Shown one piece after another: positions 28,506-37,260 of a stretch of DNA of 64,000 nt. The position numbers and the translations under genes are program-made. Under the pieces are notes generated by a model, which was given only the letters and a program-made list of their open reading frames with translations, was not told the DNA's origin and did no database searches. Source of the DNA: Allomuricauda sp. CAU 1633 (GTDB taxonomy: Bacteria; Bacteroidota; Bacteroidia; Flavobacteriales; Flavobacteriaceae); contig NZ_JAFLNE010000004.1 in assembly GCF_017313225.1 (NCBI RefSeq), forward strand, positions 62,001 through 126,000, written 5' to 3'. How positions within the stretch are numbered: position 1 is the first letter of the stretch; the number at the start of each line of letters is the position of its first letter.

Positions 28506-31367
28506 TTAAACGGCCTTGGCAATGTTTTGCTTGGTATTTTCCAGTTCTTTCCTCAAAAACTTTGCCGTATAACTTTTTTTATCTTTCGAAACTTCTTCAG
28601 GGGTGCCCTTTGCAACAACCATTCCGCCCCCACGGCCACCTTCGTAACCTATATCAATAATATGGTCCATCATTTTAATAACATCCATATTGTGTTCGAT
28701 CACCAAAATGGTATTGCCCTTGTCCACAAGCTGATTCAATACTTCCATTAGCACACGGATGTCTTCAAAATGCAATCCAGTTGTAGGTTCGTCGAGGATG
28801 TAAAACGTATTTCCGGTATCGCGCTTGGAAAGTTCTGTGGCCAACTTCACCCGTTGCGCTTCACCACCGGATAGGGTAGTGGACTGTTGCCCCAATGATA
28901 TATAACCCAATCCCACGTCTTTTATTGTCTTCAGCTTTCGATGGATTTTGGGGATATTCTCAAAAAAATCCACCGCCTCGTTGATGGTCATTTCCAATAC
29001 ATCAGCAATGGACTTGCCTTTATATCGAATTTCCAACGTTTCCCGGTTAAAGCGTTTGCCATTGCAGGTTTCGCATTCCACATACACATCGGGCAAAAAG
29101 TTCATTTCAATCACCTTTAATCCACCTCCCTGACAGGTTTCGCATCGGCCTCCGGCCACATTAAAACTGAACCTTCCCGGTTTGTATCCTCTAATAGAAG
29201 CTTCGGTGGTTTTGGCAAACAAAGCCCTTATCTCACTAAAAACCCCTGTGTAGGTAGCTGGATTGGAACGAGGGGTTCGTCCGATGGGAGACTGGTTGAT
29301 GTCGATGACCTTGTCTATATGCTGCAGCCCCGAAATTTTTTTGTAGGGCATAGGTATTTTGACGCCGTTGAAATAATGGGCATTCATGATGGGATAAAGG
29401 GTTTCATTAATGAGGGTGGATTTTCCACTGCCTGAAACTCCAGTGACCCCGATGAGTTTTCCCAAGGGAAATTCGACTGTAACATTTTTAAGGTTGTTTC
29501 CCGTGCAGCCCGAGAGCACAATTTTCTTGCCGGTTCCTTTTCTGCGTTCTGCGGGAACAGGAATTTCCAATTCGCCTGTGATGTATTGTGCTGTAAGCGT
29601 GTGATGGTCCTTCAATTCTTGCGGAGTTCCTTCGGAAATGATTTCACCGCCATGCTTTCCAGCTTTTGGGCCAATATCGATGACATGGTCCGCATGCTCG
29701 ATCATGTCCCGGTCATGTTCCACAACAATAACTGAGTTTCCGATATCCCGAAGGGATGCCAAGGAATGGATCAGTCGCTCATTGTCCCTTTGGTGAAGTC
29801 CTATGCTGGGCTCATCCAAAATATAAAGTACGCCCACCAATTGTGACCCTATCTGAGTGGCCAAACGAATACGCTGTGCCTCACCTCCAGAGAGTGACTT
29901 GGAACTTCGGTTCAAGGAAAGGTAGTCCAGACCCACGTCCAGCAAAAATTGGATTCGGGTCTTGATTTCTTTAATGATTTCCTCAGCGATTATCTTTTGG
30001 TTTCCTTCAATGGTGTTTTCCAATTGATCAAAAAACTCGGCCAACTCAGCGATGTCCATGTGGGCCAATTCTGCAATATTCTTTTCACCAATTTTAAAAT
30101 AAAGGGATTCTTTTCGCAGGCGTGCTCCCTCACATTCGGGACATTTTACCTTGTCCATATAATCCTTGGCCCACCGCTTAATGGAAGTGGAGTTGGCTTC
30201 TTCAAACTGGGTTTTGATAAAATTGGAAATACCCTCGTAGTCAATTTTATACTGTCGTTTTACCCCCAAGGTCTTGGAATCCACCTCAAAACTTTCCTTC
30301 CCACCATTTAAAATGACCTCCATGGCTTCAGCGGGAATTTTTTCAATGGCATCCGATAAATCAAAATCGTATCGTTGGGCAATGGTTTCCAATTGCTTGA
30401 ACGCCCATGACTTTTTGTATTCACCTAGAGGCGCCAATCCTCCAGCTTTAATGGATAACTTTTTGTTCGGTATGATTTTGTGTTCATTCACTTCGTGAAC
30501 ATGACCCAATCCATTACATTCAGGACACATGCCTTTGGGTGAGTTGAACGAAAAGGTATTGGGTTCCGGAGTGGGGTAGGAAATGCCGGTTGAAGGGCAC
30601 ATCAAGTCCCGACTGAAATATCTTGGCACACTTTCACCTTCTTCCAAAACCATGAGTACATTGTTGCCACTGTACATGGCGGTATTGATAGTTTCGCTAA
30701 GACGTTTGTGAAAATCTTCGGTATCGCCCACTTTTAAGCGGTCAATCACAATTTCAATATCGTGGGTCTTGTAACGGTCCACCTTCATGCCCTTTGTAAT
30801 GTCCAGAATTTCACCATCCACCCGTACCTTTACAAAACCTTGCTTTCCAATTTGTTCGAACAATTCACGATAATGCCCTTTTCGGGATTTGACCACTGGG
30901 GCCAACACATTTATTTTTTTATCCAAATAGGATTCAATGATCAGATTTTTAATCTGTTCATCGCTATAACTCACCATTTTTTCACCGGTGTTGTAGCTAT
31001 AGGCATCCCCGGCCCGCGCGAAAAGCAAGCGCAGAAAATCATATACCTCGGTAATGGTGCCCACCGTAGATCGGGGCGATTTTGATGTGGTTTTTTGTTC
31101 TATGGCGATGACAGGGGAGAGCCCATCAATTTTATCTACATCCGGGCGTTCCAGTCCACCTAAGAATTGTCGAGCGTAGGCTGAGAAGGTTTCAATGTAT
31201 CTACGCTGTCCTTCAGCATAAATAGTGTCAAAGGCCAAAGAGGATTTCCCACTACCTGAAAGTCCGGTGATGACGACAAGTTTTTCGCGGGGAATGGTAA
31301 CGTCTATATTTTTTAAGTTATGGACTCTTGCGCCCTTAACCTCAATATGTTCTTCGTAATTAACCAT
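28506..31367 (-). CDS. uvrA: Excinuclease ABC subunit A
   Basis: The 953-residue protein is the damage-recognition ATPase of nucleotide excision repair. It has two ABC modules: Walker [13 protein letters not shown] near residue 34 and [13 protein letters not shown] in the second half, and LSGGEAQR twice. Zinc modules are visible as CPECNGLGH and as the pair CETCQGGG ... [10 protein letters not shown]. The N-terminus [18 protein letters not shown] is canonical. A -7 box lies 17 bases upstream of the ATG. Confidence 0.97.
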   Translation of the reverse strand: MVNYEEHIEVKGARVHNLKNIDVTIPREKLVVITGLSGSGKSSLAFDTIYAEGQRRYIETFSAYARQFLGGLERPDVDKIDGLSPVIAIEQKTTSKSPRSTVGTITEVYDFLRLLFARAGDAYSYNTGEKMVSYSDEQIKNLIIESYLDKKINVLAPVVKSRKGHYRELFEQIGKQGFVKVRVDGEILDITKGMKVDRYKTHDIEIVIDRLKVGDTEDFHKRLSETINTAMYSGNNVLMVLEEGESVPRYFSRDLMCPSTGISYPTPEPNTFSFNSPKGMCPECNGLGHVHEVNEHKIIPNKKLSIKAGGLAPLGEYKKSWAFKQLETIAQRYDFDLSDAIEKIPAEAMEVILNGGKESFEVDSKTLGVKRQYKIDYEGISNFIKTQFEEANSTSIKRWAKDYMDKVKCPECEGARLRKESLYFKIGEKNIAELAHMDIAELAEFFDQLENTIEGNQKIIAEEIIKEIKTRIQFLLDVGLDYLSLNRSSKSLSGGEAQRIRLATQIGSQLVGVLYILDEPSIGLHQRDNERLIHSLASLRDIGNSVIVVEHDRDMIEHADHVIDIGPKAGKHGGEIISEGTPQELKDHHTLTAQYITGELEIPVPAERRKGTGKKIVLSGCTGNNLKNVTVEFPLGKLIGVTGVSGSGKSTLINETLYPIMNAHYFNGVKIPMPYKKISGLQHIDKVIDINQSPIGRTPRSNPATYTGVFSEIRALFAKTTEASIRGYKPGRFSFNVAGGRCETCQGGGLKVIEMNFLPDVYVECETCNGKRFNRETLEIRYKGKSIADVLEMTINEAVDFFENIPKIHRKLKTIKDVGLGYISLGQQSTTLSGGEAQRVKLATELSKRDTGNTFYILDEPTTGLHFEDIRVLMEVLNQLVDKGNTILVIEHNMDVIKMMDHIIDIGYEGGRGGGMVVAKGTPEEVSKDKKSYTAKFLRKELENTKQNIAKAV

Positions 31368-31383
31368 AAATCATAGCAAACCT

Positions 31384-31391
31384 CAAAAATA
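31384..31391 (-). promoter_or_regulatory. Candidate -7 box for uvrA
   Basis: The minus strand reads TATTTTTG, matching TAnnTTTG exactly, 17 bases before the uvrA ATG. No clear TTG is seen at -33. Confidence 0.4.
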
Positions 31392-31449
31392 GCGATTTGG
31401 CAATTAAAAACGAAGTGGCCTTGGGTTTCGTTTTTGTTAATTGATGTCT

Positions 31450-31457
31450 TATTTTTG
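31450..31457 (+). promoter_or_regulatory. Candidate -7 box for the 31469 gene
   Basis: TATTTTTG matches TAnnTTTG exactly and ends 12 bases before the ATG at 31469, implying a leader of only a few bases. The -33 element is unclear. Confidence 0.42.
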
Positions 31458-31468
31458 GTAGTTTTAAA

Positions 31469-32002
31469 ATGAACTCTATGAAATTATTGGGTATTGGCTC
31501 CCGTATTGATCATCCTGAATATGGAAAAGGGGTGGTGACCAACGTATCATCCAAGCATTATTGGGTAACTTTTTTGGAAAATGGACTGGAAACCATTGAC
31601 CTCGATGCTGAATTTGAAGTCATTGAAGCGGTAGAGGACGAAGTAGATTCGGTTAGTTTTTTTGATGTGGAGCGTTCCTTGGTCAAGATTTTGGAAAAGT
31701 GGAGCGACACCCACGAAAAAGTCGCCATCGCTGATAAATGGAAGGGCGGAAAATTGATCTTGGACCCAGGTGATGCCACGCAGAGCAAGGAAATGCCCAT
31801 TGACACTTTTTTTCATAAGATTGTGATGGTGCGTGACCGTATCCGGGTGATGGAGCAAAAAATAAATAGCAGTACTAATCTGGATGATCAGGAAAAGATA
31901 GACCTACAGCAATACATTACCCGCATTTATGGCAGCCTGACCAGCTTTAATGTGCTCTTTAAAAACAAAAGCGACCATTTTGTGGGGGAGAGGGGTAAAT
32001 GA
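31469..32002 (+). CDS. Protein with N-terminal Tudor/CarD-like domain, unknown function
   Basis: The 177-residue protein (or 174 from ATG 31478) begins with a short SH3-like module, GIGSRIDHPEYGKGVVTNVS, resembling the PcrA/UvrD tail (VNHTRFGRGKVLKIEG at the end of the 12128 gene). Residues about 65-177 are mostly helical without recognised motifs. The module in related proteins contacts RNA polymerase, which would be in keeping with a neighbour such as uvrA, but this is inference. Its stop overlaps the next start (ATGA). Confidence 0.78.
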   Translation: MNSMKLLGIGSRIDHPEYGKGVVTNVSSKHYWVTFLENGLETIDLDAEFEVIEAVEDEVDSVSFFDVERSLVKILEKWSDTHEKVAIADKWKGGKLILDPGDATQSKEMPIDTFFHKIVMVRDRIRVMEQKINSSTNLDDQEKIDLQQYITRIYGSLTSFNVLFKNKSDHFVGERGK

Positions 32003-32247
32003 ACCTAATAGTCGAATTATTTTTAAGGGGGCTTATCGTTAACTTTTTGGGTAAACAGACAAGATTTTACTTCTTTAAAATTTTCGGTAAAGAAAAATCA
32101 CTGGATTACCTTTCCGGGACTAAGAAAAAGCAAGGTGATTATAGCAGTTTCGAGCAACACATTATGAATGTAATTGTAGGTTTAACCACTTTTTGTATCA
32201 TCTTTTTTGTTTTAGCTTACACGATGTTTCATTTGGACATACTTTAA
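31999..32247 (+). CDS. Small two-helix membrane protein
   Basis: The 82-residue protein overlaps the preceding gene by four bases, so it is translationally coupled. One hydrophobic segment is near the N-terminus (LIVELFLRGLIVNFL) and a strong one near the C-terminus (VIVGLTTFCIIFFVLAYTMF). The middle is basic and hydrophilic. No family recognised. The coupling is the main evidence that it is a real gene. Confidence 0.65.
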   Translation: MNLIVELFLRGLIVNFLGKQTRFYFFKIFGKEKSLDYLSGTKKKQGDYSSFEQHIMNVIVGLTTFCIIFFVLAYTMFHLDIL

Positions 32248-32261
32248 TTTCAGATTTAAAT

Positions 32262-33038
32262 TCAAACCGCTTCCTTTTTCTCACTCAAATACTTCCAATA
32301 CCGCTTCGGAACATGCTGCGTATGCAATTTGGGGTTGATACGGGATTTAATGCTGGTGCTTTTAAAATAGTCATTCCATAAGGTTTGGTAATCGTATTCC
32401 TCGGTTTTGAAAGCATCACTTTTAACGGTCTTGTTGTAGTGGATGTCGCTTAGGTTCAAGGATACCATTTCCACATGGTCCAGATTGTAAAAGATGCCAT
32501 ACTTCCGTTTTACATCATAAATCAGCCATTGCTGGTCGGCGTAACGGTCCCGAAAGTGTTTGGAAATCAAGGGCAACACATCAAAATCGGGTTCAATGTT
32601 GGCAAAATAAATCTCATCCTTGGTCAATTGAAACCGCACAAAGGCTTCCATACGGTGTTTTTCACGCCCTACTTTTCGAGCCAATTGACTAATGTGTAAT
32701 ACAATCCCATCCGAATAATCCAATTGTTTTCCACTTTTGGTGCCCATCAACTTTTGAATGTAGGTGTAGAGCATCAATTCCACCCCTTCAGTCTCGCTTA
32801 AAAAGGCAAAATATACATTGGCAATGGCATTATGACTCTTATTTCGAATACCATTCCAAACGCGTTTGGCTTTTTCAACGTGGGTGAAGATGGTTTCCGT
32901 TTCAGAAAATAGTCCATTTTGGCATTCGCTGTTCTTTTGAATATCGGCTACATTGAGTTTTTCATCAAAGGCGACGAAGACGGCGGTGAGGAAGCCATTA
33001 AAGCTACCGTCATAAATTAAGGTTGTTGAAGGGTTCAT
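32262..33038 (-). CDS. TIGR03915-family putative DNA repair protein (DUF4130)
   Basis: The frame extends to a GTG at 33047, but ATG 33038 (MNPSTTLIYDGSFNGFLTAV) matches the family start, giving 258 residues. TLIYDGSFNGFLTAVF and the C-terminal MQHVPKRYWKYL-like end fit the TIGR03915/DUF4130 family, which is paired genome-wide with the radical SAM protein encoded just upstream. In other bacteria, from memory, this domain is fused to a UdgX-type uracil-DNA glycosylase. Activity unknown. A 112-base gap containing a repeat separates it from its partner. Confidence 0.85.
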   Translation of the reverse strand: MNPSTTLIYDGSFNGFLTAVFVAFDEKLNVADIQKNSECQNGLFSETETIFTHVEKAKRVWNGIRNKSHNAIANVYFAFLSETEGVELMLYTYIQKLMGTKSGKQLDYSDGIVLHISQLARKVGREKHRMEAFVRFQLTKDEIYFANIEPDFDVLPLISKHFRDRYADQQWLIYDVKRKYGIFYNLDHVEMVSLNLSDIHYNKTVKSDAFKTEEYDYQTLWNDYFKSTSIKSRINPKLHTQHVPKRYWKYLSEKKEAV

Positions 33039-33079
33039 AGTGCTCACTATTAATTCGTTTTGTGTTTAATCGCAAATTG

Positions 33080-33128
33080 TCGTTCTCGACTGCTCCTTCG
33101 ACTGCGCTCAGGATGACAACTCGAACGG
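33080..33128. repeat. Candidate dispersed intergenic repeat
   Basis: GC-richer than its surroundings, this stretch contains TCGACTGC twice (33086-33093 and 33098-33105) and CTTCGACTGCGCTCAGGATG. I recognise this last string as a short element found many times in flavobacterial genomes, usually between genes. Only one copy is seen in this window. The ends (CGTTCTCGA ... CTCGAACG) are roughly inverted. Confidence 0.5.
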
Positions 33129-33145
33129 ACATATTATGATTCTTT

Positions 33146-33170
33146 AATTGTCAATTGAACAATGACAATT
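33146..33170 (-). terminator. Hairpin at the 3' end of the radical SAM gene
   Basis: AATTGTCA (33146-33153) pairs with TGACAATT (33163-33170), and TTG/CAA extend the stem inside with one bulged A. It overlaps the stop codon at 33151. No strong U run follows on the minus strand, so it may stabilise or partially attenuate rather than terminate. Confidence 0.4.
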
Positions 33171-34413
33171 GTGTACTGTACTGATTCCGAAACTTGCCAG
33201 AGGAAGTCTGCAGAATCATACCTTTGATTTTCTCCGCATCCAAATCACGGCGTTCCCAATGGCGGGAATCGCACACCATGAAATATTTGGCACGGTTGAG
33301 GGCCACTCCAATTTTTTTGAGATGGTCCCAGTTCAATCTTCGAAATTTTCGAGCCTTTATAATCTTTTCAACGGACTGCATGCCAATACCGGGAATACGG
33401 GCCAAAAGTTGTTTCTCCGCCGAATTCACATCCACTGGAAAATGATGCAGGTTTCGTAAAGCCCAAGAAAGCTTGGGGTCTACATCCATATCCAAATTGG
33501 GGTGGTCGTTATTCAGGATTTCATTCACGGCAAAGCCGTAAAATCGTAATAACCAATCCGTTTGGTACAATCGATTCTCGCGCAGCATGGGTACTTGTGA
33601 GCCAATGGCGGGTAGGCGGGCGTCATCCGCAACAGGTACATAACCGGAATAATACACGCGTCGCATTTGGTAGGTTCTGTAATAATAGGTCGCTGAATAC
33701 ATGATGTCCTTATCCGTCTCTCCAGAGGCACCCACAATCATTTGGGTACTTTGCCCTGCCGGGGCATATTTGGGTGTACTCCTGATGATTTTTCGTTCGG
33801 ATTTGTAGCGAACAATCTCGTTCTTCACTTTCAACATAGGCTTGGTGAAGTCTTCATGCTTTTTATCGGGAGCCAACAATTTTAAACCGGAAATAGTGGG
33901 AACTTCAATATTGACAGAAAGTCGGTCTGCATACAGGCCGGCCTCATACATGAGTTCATCACTGGCCCCTGGAATGGATTTGAGGTGAATGTACCCGTTG
34001 AAGTTTTCCTCTTCGCGCAATTTTTTGGCTACGGCCACCAAGCGTTCCATGGTGTAATCCGGGCTTTTAAAGATTCCCGAACTCAAAAACAATCCTTCGA
34101 TATAATTTCTGCGGTAAAAATTGATGGTCAAATCAACCACCTCCTGAATCTTGAAAGCAGCCCGTTTGACATCATTGCTTTTTCGGGTAACGCAATACGC
34201 GCAATCAAAAATGCAATGGTTGGTCAGCAAAATCTTTAAGAGGGAGATACAACGTCCATCCGAAGTGTAGCTATGGCAAATTCCCATCCGAGAGGTATTT
34301 CCCAAACCTTGGTTCTTGTTGGTTCGGTCACTGCCACTGCTGGCACAGGACACATCGTATTTGGCGGCGTCCGCAAGGATATTTAACTTTTCTCGAATTC
34401 TGTCAAAGTCCAT
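33151..34413 (-). CDS. Putative DNA modification/repair radical SAM protein (TIGR03916)
   Basis: The open frame extends to a TTG at 34431 inside an operator box; ATG 34413 (MDFDRIREKLNILADAAKYD) is the family start, giving 420 residues. The radical SAM cluster motif CxxxCxxC is Cys67-Cys71-Cys74 (CIFDCAYC). The C-terminal region has a helix-hairpin-helix, ARIPGIGMQSVEKIIKARKF, expected to bind DNA. The family always travels with TIGR03914/TIGR03915 partners, here the next gene on the same strand, and is thought to repair or alter damaged DNA; the reaction is not established. Its promoter region is shared with the S24 regulator gene. Confidence 0.9.
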   Translation of the reverse strand: MDFDRIREKLNILADAAKYDVSCASSGSDRTNKNQGLGNTSRMGICHSYTSDGRCISLLKILLTNHCIFDCAYCVTRKSNDVKRAAFKIQEVVDLTINFYRRNYIEGLFLSSGIFKSPDYTMERLVAVAKKLREEENFNGYIHLKSIPGASDELMYEAGLYADRLSVNIEVPTISGLKLLAPDKKHEDFTKPMLKVKNEIVRYKSERKIIRSTPKYAPAGQSTQMIVGASGETDKDIMYSATYYYRTYQMRRVYYSGYVPVADDARLPAIGSQVPMLRENRLYQTDWLLRFYGFAVNEILNNDHPNLDMDVDPKLSWALRNLHHFPVDVNSAEKQLLARIPGIGMQSVEKIIKARKFRRLNWDHLKKIGVALNRAKYFMVCDSRHWERRDLDAEKIKGMILQTSSGKFRNQYSTQLSLFN

Positions 34414-34416
34414 AAC

Positions 34417-34495
34417 TTGGAAATATTCCAATCAAAGATATGGAAATATTCCAAATAATGGATATAATCCAAAAAAGTTTTTGGAAATATTCCAA
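34417..34495. promoter_or_regulatory. Four-box operator array between the radical SAM and S24 genes
   Basis: Four copies of a 15-base dyad, consensus TTGGAA-ATA-TTCCAA, start at 34417, 34440, 34458 and 34481. Copies 1 and 4 are perfect; copy 2 has one mismatch (A for T at base 1); copy 3 reads ATGGAT-ATA-ATCCAA, with its own arms still complementary. Start spacing is 23, 18 and 23 bases, symmetric about the centre. Box 1 is three bases from the radical SAM ATG; box 4 overlaps the spacer of the regulator promoter. Most likely the operator of the adjacent S24 repressor, controlling both genes. Confidence 0.8.
34433..34440 (-). promoter_or_regulatory. Candidate -7 box for the radical SAM gene
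   Basis: The minus strand reads TATCTTTG, an exact TAnnTTTG match, 20 bases before the ATG at 34413. It sits between operator boxes 1 and 2, so repressor bound there would block it. No clear -33 TTG is seen. Confidence 0.5.
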
Positions 34496-34509
34496 ATTGT
34501 ATATATTTG
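34480..34509 (+). promoter_or_regulatory. Promoter of the S24 regulator gene
   Basis: TTTG at 34480-34483 and TATATTTG at 34502-34509 (exact TAnnTTTG) are 18 bases apart. The -7 box ends five bases before the ATG at 34514, so transcription should begin at or next to the start codon and the mRNA is predicted leaderless. Operator box 4 overlaps the -33 element. Confidence 0.7.
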
Positions 34510-34513
34510 AAAT

Positions 34514-35272
34514 ATGGAAAACGAGCTTACTTTAAAACGGTTTATTGATATTCGAAGGGAGTTAGGCTATACCCAAACCGAGTTTGCTCAATTGTTGGGG
34601 GTAAAGAATACGACTGCAGATATTGAACGGGGCCGAACCAAATTATCAGGAAAAGTGGTGGAAGAGCTATTGAAGCAGTTCAAAATAAATCCACTATGGC
34701 TCTTTGGGGATAGTGATCAGAAGCATTTGGATACTTCTAAAACCAGTGTGATTCCCAAAGTGGTGACCGTGGACAGTGCCGATCAGGATAATATGGTCTT
34801 GGTGAATGCCAAAGCTGCTGCCGGGTATCCTCAAAACATTGCAGACACTAGTTGGTATCAACAGCTCCCAGCTTTTGATATGCCCATTCCAGAGTTGCGT
34901 AATGCCACCTACCGCGGGTTCCAGGTGGAAGGGGACAGTATGCTGCCCAATTTAAAACCCAACGACTGGGTGCTGGCACGGGCCATTGAACACATTGACC
35001 ATGTGAGTCCCAATAAGATGTATGTAGTGGTGCTTCAAGATTCGGTGATGGTGAAGAAAGTTGAGCGAAAGCCAAATTCCAATAACATTACCTTGGTTTC
35101 ATTGAATGAAACCTACCCGCCATACGATATTAAACCGTTCCAAATCCAAGAAATATGGGAAGTAAGCAGCAAACTCACCTTTAATGTGGATGCCACCACA
35201 GAAACGGGCCTGCTAAAACAATTGCAACAGTCCATGGAAGAGCTGAAAAAGCAAATGGGTCAAATGAAATAG
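34514..35272 (+). CDS. LexA-like XRE/S24 self-cleaving transcriptional regulator
   Basis: The 252-residue protein has an XRE-type helix-turn-helix (about residues 8-62, RRELGYTQTEFAQLLGVKNTT) and a peptidase S24 domain. Ser142 (VEGDSMLPNLKPND) and Lys181 (DSVMVKKVE) match the LexA dyad spacing, and Ala103-Gly104 in KAAAGYP matches the autocleavage site, so damage-triggered self-cleavage is plausible. The last 30 residues form a heptad-like tail (LLKQLQQSMEELKKQMGQMK), unusual for LexA. It is divergent from the radical SAM repair gene over four operator boxes. Confidence 0.9.
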   Translation: MENELTLKRFIDIRRELGYTQTEFAQLLGVKNTTADIERGRTKLSGKVVEELLKQFKINPLWLFGDSDQKHLDTSKTSVIPKVVTVDSADQDNMVLVNAKAAAGYPQNIADTSWYQQLPAFDMPIPELRNATYRGFQVEGDSMLPNLKPNDWVLARAIEHIDHVSPNKMYVVVLQDSVMVKKVERKPNSNNITLVSLNETYPPYDIKPFQIQEIWEVSSKLTFNVDATTETGLLKQLQQSMEELKKQMGQMK

Positions 35273-35281
35273 TTAGTTGGG

Positions 35282-36274
35282 TTAGAACCCTGCACCAACC
35301 GTTTTGGTCTTAATTCGCATCAAAAAATTATTGGCGGTCATGTAAAGCACCGAACCATCATCGCCCCAAGCACAATTGGCTGTGGGTTGACCCGTTTCAA
35401 TGGTTCCCAAATATTCACCTTCTTGGGTAATGACCAAAACACCGCCGGGGCCCGTGGAGAAAATCGTTCCGTCTTTGGCTACTTTTAGGCCATCAGGCAA
35501 TCCTCTTAAACCAGGTTTCATAATAGTTTTGGCGTCAAAAAAAACTGTTCCTTCATCCACGGAGCCATCATCTTGTATGTTGTAAGCCATTATATAAGGA
35601 GCATTGAAATCCGATTGGGCCACATAAAGTAATTTTTCATCAGGGGAAAGTGCCACGCCATTGGGGCGGTTAAGGTTGCTGATGACCATTTCCACACTTC
35701 CATCCGTTCCTATTTTATACACCCCAAAAGCATCAATTTCCCGTATTTCTGAATCTTGCTGCTTGGGCAAGCCGTATGGCGGGTCAGTAAAATAATAGGT
35801 TCCGTTGGAGGCCTGGACCACATCATTGGGGCTGTTGAAGCGTTTGCCTTCCCAAGTGTCTGCCAAGGTAAATTTGCCGCCACCAACCAAAGGCATTCGG
35901 GTGATTCTGCGATCGCCATGTTCACTGGCCACCAGTTCACCATCATTGTTTATAGTAAGTCCATTACTACCCGGTTCTCGGCTATATGGAAGAATCCCAG
36001 TATATCCGGAAGGTTTTAAAAACTCGGTAAGCCCTTCACCATCCTTCCATTTAAAAATAGTGTTTTGGGGTACATCAGAAAAGAGAAGAAAACCACCTTC
36101 CTTGACCCAAACAGGACCTTCTGACCATGTAAAACCTTCGGCCAAAACCTCAATTTCTGCGTCTTTGTCCACATAATCATAAAACTTTTCGTTCTCAACC
36201 ACGAGTTTTCTTGTTTTTTCTTGTGCAGTGCATCCCAAAGAGATTCCCAATATAAGGAGTACTAATTTTTTCAT
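35282..36274 (-). CDS. SMP-30/gluconolactonase-family lipoprotein
   Basis: The 330-residue protein has a lipobox (GISLGC, Cys16) and a six-bladed propeller of the SMP-30/LRE family: LAEGFTWSEGPVWV, GSNGLTINNDGELVASEHGDRRITR, FNSPNDVVQASNGTYYFTDPPYG and NRPNGVALSPDEKLLYV. The metal-binding Glu, Asn and Asp positions are present in these segments. Such enzymes hydrolyse sugar lactones. It converges on the S24 gene with a 9-base gap and probably uses its own promoter. Confidence 0.9.
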   Translation of the reverse strand: MKKLVLLILGISLGCTAQEKTRKLVVENEKFYDYVDKDAEIEVLAEGFTWSEGPVWVKEGGFLLFSDVPQNTIFKWKDGEGLTEFLKPSGYTGILPYSREPGSNGLTINNDGELVASEHGDRRITRMPLVGGGKFTLADTWEGKRFNSPNDVVQASNGTYYFTDPPYGLPKQQDSEIREIDAFGVYKIGTDGSVEMVISNLNRPNGVALSPDEKLLYVAQSDFNAPYIMAYNIQDDGSVDEGTVFFDAKTIMKPGLRGLPDGLKVAKDGTIFSTGPGGVLVITQEGEYLGTIETGQPTANCAWGDDGSVLYMTANNFLMRIKTKTVGAGF

Positions 36275-36334
36275 TTTGATGTTTTACTGGATTAAATATA
36301 ATCATAACTCTGGGCAGAAACCTGAAGTGCACCA

Positions 36335-37249
36335 CTAAAAATACGTTTTCATTATAGATTGTGACAAAATATCCGCCGCTTTGGGATTGAGTCTAAACCA
36401 AAGCTCTGGTTCAAAAATTTCCAATTCGGCAAGTGCCCAATTGCCCTCGTTGTCCTTGAAAATATCCACTCTGGCATAAATGGGAAGTTCAGGCGCGGCA
36501 TGTACCACACTTGTGGCGAAATCAATCTGTTCTTGGGAAGGTTCATGCTCGTGAACGGTTCCTCCAAAATCATCTTGCACTCTAAAATCGCCCGGTTTTG
36601 CAATTTTTAGAACAGCATGGGTAAACTGTCCGTTGAAAACCATCATTGAAATTTCACCTTCTTTTACAATGTTTTCTTGAAATTCTTGAAGCATCATGGC
36701 TTCTTCGGAAATCAATTTTTGAAATACAGCCTCATGCGCTTCAATGGACTCTTTTTGAATTTTGTAGGTATGTCGCGCTGCACCAGAGACACAAGGTTTC
36801 AAAATAAATTCTGATGGTAGAAACCCCATCTCGCTTTTCGCGTGTTGAAAAGCCTCTTTCAAGGTGATTTTTGTTCCCTGCTCCACAAAATAGGTCTTTG
36901 GGATGGTTACCCCGGCCATAGAAAGGTCTTGTAAGTAATGCTTGTCAATATTCCAATAAATGAGTTTTTTGGAATTGATGAATTGGGTCTTTTGCGAAGT
37001 GGCCTCCAACCATTTGGCAAATTCAGGGAAACGGTCAAAATAGTCCCAAGTGGTTCTGAATAATGCATATTTGGTGGATGACCAATCGAACTCTGGGTCA
37101 TCCCACGATTTACGAATAGCATTCAACCCTTGTTTTTGCAACGCTTCCAGAACCAATCGGTCTTCCAAGAGCACATTATCAATATAAACACTTTGTTTTT
37201 TGGGATTGATGTACCTAGAGTCAGTGAGTACTACAAAATCATAACGCAT
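36335..37249 (-). CDS. ATP-grasp domain protein, unknown substrate
   Basis: The 304-residue protein opens MRYDFVVLTDSRYINP and shows ATP-grasp features: FILKPCVSGAARHTYKI (phosphate/ATP loop), MMLQEFQENIVKEGEISMMVFNGQ (adenine and Mg loop) and ALAELEIFEPELWFRLNP (Mg-binding Glu, Asn). It should join a carboxylate to an amine with ATP, as in glutathione synthetase- or RimK-type enzymes. It lies 11 bases downstream of a gamma-glutamyltransferase gene, hinting at a gamma-glutamyl or peptide substrate, but this is only context. Confidence 0.82.
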   Translation of the reverse strand: MRYDFVVLTDSRYINPKKQSVYIDNVLLEDRLVLEALQKQGLNAIRKSWDDPEFDWSSTKYALFRTTWDYFDRFPEFAKWLEATSQKTQFINSKKLIYWNIDKHYLQDLSMAGVTIPKTYFVEQGTKITLKEAFQHAKSEMGFLPSEFILKPCVSGAARHTYKIQKESIEAHEAVFQKLISEEAMMLQEFQENIVKEGEISMMVFNGQFTHAVLKIAKPGDFRVQDDFGGTVHEHEPSQEQIDFATSVVHAAPELPIYARVDIFKDNEGNWALAELEIFEPELWFRLNPKAADILSQSIMKTYF

Positions 37250-37260
37250 ATATGTCCAAT

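Noticed and set aside
34414..34431. TTG-initiated N-terminal extension of the radical SAM gene
   Set aside because: It would start inside operator box 1; the ATG at 34413 matches the family N-terminus.
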